A stretch of DNA of 64,000 nucleotides, taken from the NCBI GenBank assembly GCA_963573385.1, contig CAUYLG010047328.1, positions 1 to 64,000 of the forward strand. The letters run 5' to 3'. The notes under the pieces were generated by a model that did not search any database, was not told the DNA's origin, and saw only the letters and a program-made list of their open reading frames with translations. A program made the translations under genes and the position numbers. Shown here one piece after another: positions 16,185 to 29,162 of this stretch; the first letter of the stretch is position 1; every line of letters begins with the position of its first letter. This DNA comes from Cacajao melanocephalus (Eukaryota; Chordata; Mammalia; Primates; Pitheciidae).

Positions 16185-16492
16185 GGGTCAGTGCAGTGGC
16201 TCATATCTGTAATCCTAGAACTTTGGGAGGCAGAGGCTAGTGGATCACTTGAGTCCGGGAGTTCGAGACTAACCTAGGAAACATGACAAAACCACATCTC
16301 TATAAAAAAATACAAAAATAAGCTGGGCATGGTAGCAAGTGCCTATAGTCCCAGCTACCTGGGTGGGGTGGGGGGGCTGAGGTGGGAGGATCACAGGAGC
16401 CTGGGAAGTTGAGGTTATAGTGGGTCCTGACTGTACCACTGCATTCCGGCCTGGGCGACAGAGCAACACCCTGTCTCAAGGAGAGGAAAAAA
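16185..16492 (+). mobile_element. Alu (AluJ-like)
   Basis: Full-length Alu with a 15-bp TSD, AAAGTGTTGACACAT at 16170-16184 and AAAGTATTGACACAT at 16493-16507 (one mismatch). The right arm contains a run of G's near 16363-16377. Confidence 0.95.
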
Positions 16493-16539
16493 AAAGTATT
16501 GACACATAACTGGTATTTTTCAAATAAACCAGTATATGA

Positions 16540-17497
16540 ATATTAGTTTTAGTTGACTTTCACTTTCCCATAATATGAAGCAGTCTTTGTTTTGGATAAC
16601 CAATCATCACAGCTAACAAAGGGGAAGATTTTTTAAAAGGCATACCTTTTAAAAGTCATTCATTTATCAGCTTTGTACCATGGGAAAGAAAGCAGCTGAA
16701 CAATGTACCCTAGAACTCTTGCCTCCTAAAATTGAAGAATGCTTTTTTCTATTATCATTTATGTCTTGCTTATGGCCCATAAAAAGTCGGATTTAACTGC
16801 ATTTGAAATTTAAGGGAAAAATATAAAAGATCTTGATGAAACAAAAGCGTTGGTATGAGATGAGCCTTCCAAGAGAAATAAATTACACAAAATCACTCTT
16901 TCTGACTCTAAATACAAGGATAAATATGTTTAGGGTTGCACAACTACCATGTAAACGTGTTAAGGCTCAGATGCAGAAACTGGCCTAATTGTAAACAAGG
17001 CTGTCCATTTACAAATCAGACAGTCTGGACTTACCTACCCAAGTGTACACTGGCCACTTCTCCTCTTTGTCTCTACCACTTCCACTCTGCTCCTCCCCCG
17101 CCAAAGAGAAAAAAAGAATGTAGAGAGGAGAAGAGAATGTATGTGTGTACCAATATGAGTGAGTGATTAAGTGAGTGAGTTTGCTGGTTGCTATAGGAGA
17201 ACCTTAGGAAAATCTTCCAGTGGAACCTGAAATTTCTCAGGTCCCTCTAAAGTAATGAGTTTTCTCCTTATAGCAGTATTATTCAACCTGTTTTTAATTA
17301 TGACCACCCTAAGGAATTTTTTAAAACATTTTTTCCCCAATTGCTCCCTACTCCACAAGAAATTTTAGTCCCACAGCTATATTGTATATCCGTTTATGTA
17401 CTATATGTGTATCTGTATTTTATACATAAAAAGAATAAATTCTTTTAGACCTCAGGAATGAATTTTTACTCCCTTGGGGTGATAGCACCTTGGATGA
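16540..17497. other. Unique sequence, nothing recognised
   Basis: No repeat family or exon recognised. A 76-residue frame at 16936-17166 has several cysteines but no recognisable domain. Confidence 0.45.
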
Positions 17498-17513
17498 GAA
17501 TGCATGGACTAGA

Positions 17514-17660
17514 AGAGCAACTGGTCACAGTGGCGTGTGCCTATTGTCCAAGCAGCTATCGGGGAGCCTAAGGCAGAACGACTGCTTATGCCCAGGAGTT
17601 TGGGTCCAGCCTGGACAAGAAGTGAGACCCTGTATCTAAAAATAAAAATAAATGAAAAGG
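17514..17660 (+). mobile_element. Fossil Alu monomer (FLAM-A/7SL-like)
   Basis: A single 147-bp monomer with a perfect 16-bp TSD GAATGCATGGACTAGA at 17498-17513 and 17661-17676. Near the 5' end it reads 'gtggcgtgtgcctattgtcc', which follows 7SL RNA ('tgcctgtagtccc') rather than the 'tgtaatcccagcactttggg' of dimeric Alus. The tail is AAATAAAAATAAATGAAAAGG. These features fit the pre-dimer Alu stage. Confidence 0.88.
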
Positions 17661-17997
17661 GAATGCATGGACTAGAGGATATAACTATGATAACCACTGT
17701 TCTGATGCAAGGTACGCCAAAGATCACTAAGCCCATTCTTACAAAACAGCAAGATAGACAGGCTAAAGATCAGTAAATAGCTGTGTGTTTGTATTTAAGG
17801 AAAATAAATAGCAGATGAAATTATAGCATAGGATTTACCTTTATTTAGAATACTGCTATTAATAGTTTACTATTTTAATGCACATATTTTATAATCTTTC
17901 TAGGTATTGACCCTGTCTCTTTTCTTAAGGTCTACTGAAATACTGCCCAGAGGACATGGGCCACTATTACATTAAACCTGTGAGGTTGCTTTCTGAG

Positions 17998-18113
17998 GGA
18001 ATGAAAATGTTCTAAAATTTACTATGGCACTGTAAACCACTGAATTGTATACTTTAAACAAGTGAGTTGTATGGTATATAAACTATATCTCAATAAAACC
18101 GTTACAAAAAAAG
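17998..18113 (+). mobile_element. L1 3' terminus (L1M-type)
   Basis: Contains the L1M 3' UTR words 'ccactgaattgtatacttta', 'gagttgtatggtatataaac' and 'tatctcaataaaac', followed by a short A tail. No ORF2 sequence precedes it, so it is a heavily 5'-truncated copy. Confidence 0.88.
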
Positions 18114-19169
18114 TACTTATAATTTAAAAATATTTGTACATTTCATTTACGAGACCTGTCAATCTCTTACTTGATCTGAAACTTAAAATTCATTGTAATT
18201 AAAAGAATCCGGATATGATCTATTTGTAAAAGAAGGGAAAATGCTAATTTGGGAAGACTCTAAAATACTTGCTTAAAAATACTAAGGGAAACTATTTTAA
18301 CATTTTTTCAAGGCATTCAAAGCCATCTTCCTTTCAACAGACTACATGTGTAACAAGGGAATATAAATAAATGATATTAGATCTGAAATAGTCAAAACTG
18401 ATTCATCCCAAGGTACTCATAAATTTACAAATTCTGAAAAAAACACTGACAACGTCGCATTTCCTGACAAATCAGTAATAAAAAAAATCAATTCTTCTAA
18501 GCTTTTAATTATTCTATAAGTAAAAGACTACAACGATTTATAATACTAATAATGCCAATTTTGCCACTAAAATGAACACTGTTCTGCATCATTACTATGA
18601 CTGAGATTCACGAACTTTTATAACTCTCTGAAGATATTTTTCTTTAATGACTTTATAAGAGTTATTGTGCATATTAAAGACCAGTAGAAAACAACAGAGT
18701 GGCACCAAAACACTTTTATTGGGCAAGAAACTATACTCACAAGCTGAGAAACGCATTTGGCACACATGGGGCAATACCAGCAGTGACTCAAACCTGTGCA
18801 TCAATAAAATCCCTGGGTCATGGACCTTTGTGAATGTTTTCCACTTGTTAAATCCAAATCCAACAGTCAGGTTTAAAAACAATGGAATATCATGCAACCA
18901 TTAAAACTGGTACCTGTGATGGCTACAAGGAGAAGGCTTAAAAAAATAACAGCCTAGAATAACACAATCAAAAAATATTATTACAAAAGAAAAAGAAAAG
19001 CACAAACTTTTAAAAAAAAACTTCATGCATTTTATAACTTACGTGCATTTTATAACTGTCAAATACAGTAAAAAATTAAAATGTTACAGAGATAAGACTG
19101 TCTAAAGCTTGTAAGATTCTTTTCTTTTATAATGTCTTAAAGGGTATTTAATAATAAAAATGTTTTAGA
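18114..19169. other. Unique sequence with an antisense LTR/mRNA-like 3' signal
   Basis: No family recognised. On the minus strand a CAATAAAAG signal occurs at about 18715, in a region with a 100-residue open frame (18595-18897) of no recognisable domain. An old LTR or a decayed transcript end are both possible. Neither is supported further. Confidence 0.35.
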
Positions 19170-19182
19170 AAACAGTTATAGG

Positions 19183-19485
19183 GCCAGGCACAGTGGCTCA
19201 CGCCTGTAATCCCAACACTTTGGAAGGTTGAGGCAAGTGGATCACTTGAGGTCAGGAATTCAAGATCAGCCTGGACAACATTGTGAAACCCCATCTCCAC
19301 TAAAAACAAAAATAAATTAGTCAGGCATGGTGGTGGGAGCCAGTAATCCCAGCTACTAGGGAGGCTAAGACATGAGAATCACTTGAACCCAGGAAGCAGA
19401 TGTTGCAGTGAGCTAACATAGTGCCACTGCACTCCAGCCTGGGAGACAGAGCAAGACTCCATCTCAAACAAACAAACAAAAAAGG
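19183..19485 (+). mobile_element. Alu (AluS-like)
   Basis: Full-length Alu with a 13-bp TSD AAACAGTTATAGG (19170-19182 and 19486-19498). The tail is an AAAC repeat. Confidence 0.95.
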
Positions 19486-19498
19486 AAACAGTTATAGG

Positions 19499-20915
19499 AA
19501 ACAAGATTATTTAGTAGACAATATTATTTTATTCATTTGTTTTTGAACATATGTTTTAGTTTCACAATTTTTATATACTAATAATTTAATAATTTTTAAG
19601 CCTGATTTCAGTCTTCCTTTGTATGTATATTTCTAAGACTGGGTAACAGCCCATATCAAAGATGCCTGCTTCTGTATATTGGCCTCAGGATAAAAGGGCA
19701 TGGAGCAGTGGATTTTAGTGGTTCATAGTAATATAGCTAGTCATAATCATACCGTATGTCTAACATTTCATCCATGACCAGATAAATGGATCAGAGGCAG
19801 ACTCCACTGAATTTTGAGATGACAACAGAGAGTTACGCATTAGCCACAGAGTAGAAGGTCTGACCAAAGTTAAATTATCAATGAAATCATTAAGCTTATT
19901 AATGACAAAAGTACAGGGTACATCAGTAATGCAAAAGAAACAAAGAAAGAAAGAGAAGTAAATAGAGAATACAAATATGAAATGCAGAAAACTTGGCAAA
20001 ATATATGCATGTCTCTGACTGAAAGTAATGATCAGTTGCTCTTGGATTCCATTAAGTTCACTGATAACAGGTTCAGAATGAAGCATGAGGGATTTAGGAT
20101 AACTAATTAAAAACAGATTTTCAATTTGTTAAACAAAAAGCCAGTGCCTTCAAATGCAATTGTAAACCTCCATACCAAGTTAATTTTCTAAATCAGAGGT
20201 TTTCATTGGGAGTAGTAGCATTCTGGGGAGCATTCTGAAATCTGTTGGAGCACTGTACCCTTCTAGTCTAATTATTTCCTTTCATTTCTCCTTTATGGCA
20301 TAGCTAGAACATAATACTGATTTATTCAAACACCCTTTCTGTGATACAACCAATATATACAAAAATGGATAAAGGTATAAGTTAGCAAGCTACTGTAAAA
20401 TGAACTCCTACCCAGCATCTCGGAAGCCCTCATGTGCCCCTTCCTGTACCCTGTTATTTTCTTTCATGGGTAACTTGGCTACTTTTAATCTTTGTATTTT
20501 ATACACTTTAGAACAAGACTATTAAATTCCACTAAAAACAGCTGGGGTTATATTGATTTTTTAAAAAAGTTTATGTGTGGGCAGGTTATATTTTCTATAA
20601 ATTTTATTTCAGGACAGTAAGGGACATGGGATAATATTTCTTTTAAAAAGGGAATACTGGTGCTGATAGGGATTAAGAACCAACGAAATGAAGATGTAAA
20701 TAGGGATCCCTATAGCATAGGGTTCTAACATTCTAAGACTGTATCTTCTATGAAAAATAAAACTCAAGATGATCAGTAAGAATATCTCCATTTAAAAACC
20801 TTTCTCAGATGTCATGATTTGCCTCCCTAATTATTTTACACAGGGTTTTCTAGGCACAGGTATATTTTGATGTCCTTTATCAAAATCCTTTAACTCCTTT
20901 ATAAATCTTCTTTTT
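19499..20915. other. Unique sequence, nothing recognised
   Basis: No repeat family assigned with confidence. A 108-residue antisense frame at 19760-20086 is leucine/phenylalanine-rich with no known domain and is probably chance. Confidence 0.45.
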
Positions 20916-21054
20916 GACTGGGCATGGTGGCTCATACTTGTAATCTCAGCACTTTGGGAGACTGAGATGGGAGGACTGCTTGCCGCCAGGAGTTCGTGAT
21001 CAGCCTGGTCAACATAGTGAGACTCCATCTCTATTTATACATTTTTAAAAAATA
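20916..21054 (+). mobile_element. Left Alu monomer upstream of a full Alu
   Basis: Left arm only, ending in 'ctctatttatacatttttaaaaaata'. A complete Alu in the same orientation follows at once. It is the same arrangement as at 11121. Confidence 0.87.
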
Positions 21055-21658
<604 letters not shown>

Positions 21659-21974
21659 GCTTCTTTACAAGTTATCATAAAATGATCAAAGGACACAAAT
21701 ATTAATGCCAAATAGGTTATTATGAGTAAGTCCTTCATCTTGGGAATTAGAACAAAAATAATTAACAAAACTTGAAATCCACCAGGTCAAAGCAAAAAAG
21801 TTAGTATTGGGATTTTGTAGTTAAATCATACAACAAAAAATGGCAAGTCAGATAAAATGGATTAAAAGAATGTCTTCAGAATTAAAAATTCAATTCAGTC
21901 TTGGTGGTCTAAGATGAATAAATGACTATATTTTTAAGTAGTTCATGACAGGGCCCATGCCATGTTCAGCTTTT

Positions 21975-22150
21975 TCATTTCCTGGCTATAGGACTATGGG
22001 CAAGTTACTTGACCTTTCAGAGGCCTGGTTTCCTTCTCTGCAAAATGAAAATAATATGGCATTCAACCTTTTGTACGAATTATTGGAGATACGTAGTATT
22101 CAACACATCTAGGAGCTAGGTACTCAAAAGGAACTAAAGAAGTGATGGCT
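21975..22150 (+). repeat. MIR
   Basis: Has the MIR core 'tgggcaagttacttgacctt', the following 'cttctctgcaaaatgaaaat' block and a decayed 3' part. Confidence 0.85.
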
Positions 22151-22725
<575 letters not shown>

Positions 22726-22743
22726 TATACATTTTTATTTTGT

Positions 22744-23669
<926 letters not shown>

Positions 23670-23876
23670 TAGTTCTAACACTTATAACACTAATGTGACA
23701 GTAGGTAGTACATTTAATTCTGCCAGTTTCAGTATCTCATCTAAAAATGAAAGGAATTATGTGGGCTTCATTTTAAGCTCTGAGATTCTACATGTAAGGT
23801 ACACACATGGAGAGGGTGTAGGAGAGGGAGTTCTAGTTTGTCCCTTACAATCACATATTATTTAATGATAAACCCA

Positions 23877-24189
23877 GGTTGGACATGATAGCTTATACTT
23901 GTAATCCGAGCACTTTGGGAGGCTGAGGTGGGAGGATCACTTGAGCACAGGAGTTTGAAATCAGTTTGGGGACAACATAGTGAGACCCCATCTCTACCAA
24001 AAATTAAAAAAAAAAAATAGTAGGGCTTGGTGGTGTGTGCCTGTAGTCTCAACTACTCAGAAGTGGAAGTGGGAGGATTGCTTCAGCCTCGGAGGTTGAG
24101 GCTGCAGTGAGCCATAATTCAGCCATTGCTCTCCAACTTGGGTGATAGAGTGAGACCCTGTCTCAAACAAAAACAAAAACAAAAGCAAA
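23877..24189 (+). mobile_element. Alu (AluJ-like)
   Basis: Diverged dimeric Alu with an (AAAAAC)n tail. A short word AAACCCA flanks both sides and may be the TSD. Confidence 0.92.
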
Positions 24190-24194
24190 CCCAG

Positions 24195-24559
24195 CCCAGA
24201 AGCTCCATGTGATACAATTCTTGATGTCTTTACAAAAAGCAGGATCAGGATGGACCTCCAGATGGTGAGGAGGGGCTGTCCTGAGCTGCTTCAAGCCTGT
24301 TCCCAGGGGATGCAGTAATTAATGAAGAATGTTTGATGTGGTGTCATGTCTGGACTAACAGAGAGACACCATCCAGCCTCCCGTGCCCCCTGAAGCTTCA
24401 ATTCCCCATCTCCCCAGATTCCCAGGTAGGGACTCTATGTTCCGTATCCTGCATCCTAAGGCTGTACGACCTCTCTGCCCTCCACAGCACCCTGATATCC
24501 ACGTCCATTCTCATGGACAAATTACCAAGAAACCACTGTACCTGTCTGTATCCCTTTGT
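24195..24559. other. Unique, relatively GC-rich patch
   Basis: Richer in GC than its surroundings and free of recognisable repeats. It contains a donor-like 'cccag/gtaggg' at 24425 and overlapping open frames of 83 and 65 residues. No known protein was recognised and no matching acceptor is convincing. Confidence 0.4.
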
Positions 24560-24897
24560 GGCAGTGCAGTTCAACCCTAGCTGAATATTTAAATCACCTG
24601 AGGGGTTTTTAAAAAAAAAAAACAAAAAACTGATGCCATGTTGAGTATGGTGGCTCCCACCTATAATCTCAGCTACTCAGGAGGCTGAGGCAGGAAGACT
24701 GCTTGAGCCCAGGAGTTTGAGACCAGCCAGGGCAACAAAGCAAGACCTCCATTTCAAAAAAGAAAAAGAAAAAGAAATACTGATAGCAGATCCACCCAAG
24801 ACCAGTTTCATTAGGTTCTCTGTGAGGTGAGCTCTAGGCACTGGGCTTTTGTAAAAGCTCCCCAAATGATTCCAGTGCACAGCTGAAGCTGAGAAAA
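24560..24897 (+). mobile_element. MER5-type hAT MITE, split by an Alu monomer
   Basis: The 5' piece ('atttaaatcacctgaggggtttttaaaa') and the 3' piece ('gggcttttgtaaaagctcccc...gattccagtgcacagctgaag') are the two halves of a MER5A-like element, in order, with the Alu monomer between them. Confidence 0.82.
24637..24777 (+). mobile_element. Fossil Alu monomer (FLAM-like)
   Basis: Single arm with 7SL-like order: the 'ggctcccacctataatctca' head is followed directly by 'gctactcaggaggctgagg'. The tail is an AAAAAG repeat. The MER5 word 'aaaactgat' before it recurs as 'aaatactgat' after it, fitting a short TSD. Confidence 0.85.
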
Positions 24898-25852
24898 GTA
24901 CATACCAGGGAGCAAGAGCAACCATATACTGCATGGGCTAGCCATGCACAGAAAAGAAACCTCCCTAGAAAGGAAAAGAGGAAATCCCTGCAGCTAGAAA
25001 TGCTAGAGTTTTGTTTTTCTAACCTGTGTGTCAAAGTATTTGTGTGTGTGTTTATCAGTGAACCGAAAAGATTAAATTATATTGGTCTCAAAAAAAAAAA
25101 AAACCTGTCAACAGTAAAGATAATTATAGGTAATGGAGAACTAACAAAAAGAAAACCCACAAAGATCTGTTTTCACCCTATTAAAGAAATACTAATTGCA
25201 TTCTCTTAGGTCAACCATTCTCTACTTGACTAATTACAATGCAGCACAATAATGATGAGGTATGTTATTACCTGTGCTGCGTTAACTAGAGTAAGTTTTA
25301 TTTGATTGCAAGATTAAACTGTTCCTGTACGCTTAACCTTCATAGTTTGTTACTCCTGAACAGTGTAATGTTTGAGGGAACATTGCTTCTGGGCACTAGG
25401 AAGTGCTAATGTTCAACATTTGCATAAGTGAAGGTACTTTTCCATATTTGCATAGAAAGAGGTAAGCAGACCCCTTCGAAGGAATGAGGAACAAGGAGCA
25501 GCTACTCTGAGGGCTGGAGTTTCTAGGAAGGGAGCTTCTTGGGTGATAGGGATAACAGTGGAGCAGAACAGGCACCAAAAATTAATGAGATACATCCCTG
25601 ACATTTAAACATCAAGAGGTGCTTCATGAAAGACTTTTTAAAAGGAGACTGATAAGTTTGAAATGGTAACTCGCACTTCTTCAGGAGTTGGGCACTTGTA
25701 AGAAAGAGCAGCATGCAGTAGAATAACACCCTGGTTGAACTGACCACTCCATCTTTAGGCCCCCCAAAACCTTTGTACATAACTCTATGTTAGCATATTA
25801 GCTCTTGCTCTATTAATGTCCTCCCTCCACTCCCCACTAAAACGATGGTCTC
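24898..25852. other. Unique sequence, nothing recognised
   Basis: No repeat family assigned. Antisense frames of 60-85 residues between 25396 and 25780 overlap one another without any known domain. Confidence 0.45.
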
Positions 25853-25918
25853 TGTTGGCCAAGGTGGAATGAGTGGCATGATTGTGGCTCACTGCAGCCT
25901 CGAACTCCTGGGCTCTCC
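25853..25918 (-). mobile_element. Small Alu right-arm fragment
   Basis: About 65 bases matching an antisense Alu right arm ('gtggctcactgcagcctcg'). Both ends are truncated and there is no tail. Confidence 0.75.
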
Positions 25919-25929
25919 TGATCCATATT

Positions 25930-26080
25930 AACACATTTTTTTTTGGCACACTCTATAAGATCCTTGAAGACACAGGGTCCATGACTTCTTTCTCTATGTT
26001 TTCTTATGTATTCCCAATACCAAGAACAGTATTTGACACAAAGCTCTCGGTAAAAATGAGCAAATGAATGAACCAATGAA
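25930..26080 (+). mobile_element. L2 3' end
   Basis: Order matches the L2 terminus: 'agatccttgaagacacaggg', 'attcccaataccaagaacag' and 'gagcaaatgaatgaacc'. Confidence 0.7.
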
Positions 26081-26162
26081 TAGTTCCCAAACAACTGTTA
26101 AATATTACAGCTTATTCAGGCATTGAAATGATTTTTCACTTGACTCTGTCATCTACTGCATT

Positions 26163-26290
26163 TTTTCTATTTATTTATTTACTTATTTCTGAGATGGAGT
26201 CTCGCTCTATCGCCCAGGCTGGAGTGCAGTGGTGCAATCTTGGCTCACTGCAACCTCCGCCTCCCGTGTTCAATTGATTCTCCTGCCTCA
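26163..26290 (-). mobile_element. 5'-truncated Alu (right arm part)
   Basis: Antisense Alu beginning with a (TTTA)n tail and stopping within the right arm at 'tctcctgcctca'. 'ctactgca' before it and 'atactgcg' after it suggest a TSD, so truncation occurred at insertion. Confidence 0.9.
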
Positions 26291-26401
26291 TACTGCGTTA
26301 GTTCTTTCCACTTGCCTATTATGTTTTCTTCTTCGTTTCTGGTCAGGAGAGAGCCAAGAGCAAAATCCCATGATACCCCATTAGATACCTCATGGGTATC
26401 A

Positions 26402-26731
<330 letters not shown>

Positions 26732-26779
26732 ATCCAACAACTTTGAATATAATTTTACCATCTTATTGAGCATTCTGCA

Positions 26780-27430
26780 TATATAGGTACTTAAATGTTA
26801 ACCTATCCTTCCTCTTATCTGCAAAACGCCCTAAGAAACTCCATCAAATACTTGGCTAAAATGAAGATACATTGCATCTACAGTGTTGTTCCAATTTTCC
26901 AACAACAAAACCCGAAAGGAAAATCTACTTGGGAATGACTTATTTTTAGAAAATTCAAATTGGTTACTAGTGTTATGCATTTTTTCTCAAATGCTCAAAC
27001 CATCAGGTTAATCACTGGTTCTAGAATGAATGCCAGGGATAAAAGCTAAGCCTATTACTCTTTGCATGGAGAATTTCTCCTTTTGGGGGAAAAAAATCAC
27101 CTGTAATGTTAGCCTTCTTGCTAGAAATAATGCTGAATGAAAATTCCAAAATCAGATTTGAAGGTTCTCTGAGCTTCCTGGGATGTAATTCAGCAGAACT
27201 TAGAGATCAGAAATAATTTAAAGTGGCAGATATTCATTTACTGTCCTTTGGATTCTCTTACCTACCCTGGGCTCCAAATACCTTCTCAAACATGTTTGTT
27301 TTTGCCTTTCCTGTTTGAAGGCCAAACTCCTTCCTGAAGAAAAGTAAAGTAAGGTAGGAGATTATAATTCTGTTTTGTCATTGATAGCAAAAAATACCAG
27401 ATGATTTTTCCTAGGTGGGGACTATCCTTT
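26780..27430 (-). mobile_element. L3/CR1-type LINE, reverse-transcriptase region
   Basis: Very old antisense non-LTR retrotransposon. Read on the minus strand, 27201-27178 gives SSAELHPR, matching the GPDxLHPR word of CR1 reverse transcriptases. Further downstream in the element, 26881-26837 gives VDAMYLHFSQVFDGV, the counterpart of RT motif A (VDVVYLDFSKAFDTV in CR1). Both words are in the right order and about 110 codons apart. The motif-A aspartate next to the hydrophobic core is replaced by histidine, and the frame is not open throughout, so it is inactive. The exact subfamily (L3 or CR1_Mam) was not settled. Confidence 0.82.
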
Positions 27431-27484
27431 TCCTTATTTTTTTAGCCCTTATTATTCAAAATGTGGCTTTAAATTTTTAAAAAT

Positions 27485-27781
27485 TATTTTATTTTTCTAG
27501 AAATAAGGCCTCACTCTGTTGTCCAGGGTGGAGTGCAGTGGCATGATCATAGCTCACTGCAGCTTCGAACTCCTGGACTCAAGGGATCCTCCTGCCGTCA
27601 GCTTCCCAACTAGCTGGGACCACAGGCTTGTGCTATGACCACACCCAGCTCATTTTATAGGGTTTTGTTTAGAGACGGGGTCTCACTATGCTGCCCAGGT
27701 TCATTTTGAACACCCAGACTCAAGCAATTCTCCCACTTTGGTCTCACAAAGAGCTAGGTGTGACCCACCACAGCTGACCAA
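27485..27781 (-). mobile_element. Alu (AluJ-like)
   Basis: Heavily diverged antisense dimeric Alu ('gaaataaggcctcactctgt' head; the left arm ends 'gtgacccaccacagctgacca'). Confidence 0.9.
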
Positions 27782-27792
27782 TTAAAAAAAAA

Positions 27793-28068
27793 TATTTTTT
27801 TTTTTTGAGACAGGGTCTTGCTCTGTTGCCCAGGCTAGAGTGCAGAGGCATGATCACAGCTCATTGTAGCCTTCAATTTCTGGGCTCAAGTGATCCTCCT
27901 ACCTAGGCCTCCTGAGTAGCTGGGATACCCTAAATAGTCCTGGTTACTTTTGTTTTTTAATTGTTTGTAGAGACAAGGTCTCTCTGTGTTGACCAGGCTG
28001 GTCTCTAATTCCAACCTCAAGTGATCCTCCGGCCTGTCTTTCAAAGCGCTGGGATTACAGCGTGAACT
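27793..28068 (-). mobile_element. Alu (AluJ-like)
   Basis: Second diverged antisense Alu, about 10 bases after the first. It ends against an L2. Confidence 0.9.
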
Positions 28069-28072
28069 ACTC

Positions 28073-28535
28073 CAATGGGGTTTTCATTCCCATTACTCCA
28101 CTGAAATGGTTCCTGTTAAGGCTGCCATCAGTTAACCCTTTGCCAACTCGATGGTCAGGTCTGTCCTGGTCTTACTCTTCTCAGCATCATTTGACATGGT
28201 TGACTTCTGTCTTAATGCTTTCTATACTTTGCTTCCACGATGATGCATCCTTCAAGTTTACCTCCTGTCTCTTGACAGCTCCTTCTCATTTTGTTGTTGA
28301 CTCTGCCTCTTTGTCTTGACGTCTAAAGGTGGAGGGCCCCATTCCTCAGTCCTTGTCTCTCTTCTTTCCTCTCTCCATAGGAAATCTCATCTAATCCCAT
28401 GGTTTTAAAAACCCATCTGTATGTTAATAACTCTCAAAGTTTGTCTCCAGTCCTGACTTCTCTCCTGAGTTCCAGAATCATAAATCCTACTGCCTCTTCA
28501 ATATTTCATTTGGATATACACTATGATTATGGGTA
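28073..28535 (+). mobile_element. L2, first segment
   Basis: L2 3' half in sense order: 'agcatcatttgacatggttg', 'cattcctcagtccttgtctc', 'aatcccatggttttaaaaac' and 'ctcctgagttccagaatc'. The frames no longer stay open. Confidence 0.88.
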
Positions 28536-28539
28536 ATAG

Positions 28540-28765
28540 TAATAATATTAATAATAACAGTAGCAGCAACAATAGCTAACATTTACTGAACACATAATAT
28601 GTGTCCAATTGTGTTTTAAATGCTTCAGGGCATTAGTTCATTTAATTTTCATGTCAACCATATAGCATACATACTATTACCAACCCCGTTTCAGAGATGA
28701 GGAAGTTGTAATAATTTGTTCAATAGTCTATAAGTAATAAATGCTAGAACCATGCACCTAAAAAC
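28540..28765 (-). repeat. MIR
   Basis: Reverse MIR: 'taacatttactgaacacataa', then 'gtttcagagatgaggaagtt'. It lies inside the L2. Confidence 0.88.
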
Positions 28766-28799
28766 TAAGATAGCCTAAAAAACCCCTAGATTCCCGTCC

Positions 28800-29162
28800 C
28801 TCAAATCTGTGCCTCCCCACTGTCTTATCTACCATCGTTCACACCCTTGCTTAAACAAAAAAATTTTTCTCTTAATCTCTATCTACTCTGTCAGCAAATT
28901 CTGAACATGACCTGACTGTGACCACAGCTCTTTATTTCTACTGCTAGCACCCAATGCACATCCCTTATCACTTCTTCTCTAGAGTGATAAAAGAATAGTG
29001 TGCTTCCTTACTGGTCTCTCTGCTTCTACTCTTGTGTGTCTATATCCATATTACAGCAAGAGTGAAACCCTTTTTTAGTTTTTAAAAAGCTGTTTAAAAT
29101 CTAACAGTACCCCATCTAATTTGGAATAAAATTCAACCCTGTGACATGGCCTACAGGGGTCT
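28800..29162 (+). mobile_element. L2, second segment
   Basis: Continues the L2 with 'cttactggtctctctgcttc' and 'attcaaccctgtgacatggc' and stops within the 'ggcctacaggg' word where an LTR is inserted. Confidence 0.85.

Noticed and set aside
18595..18897. Possible antisense gene end with a CAATAAAAG signal
   Set aside because: The associated frame has no recognisable domain and there is no A tail or TSD to support a processed copy.
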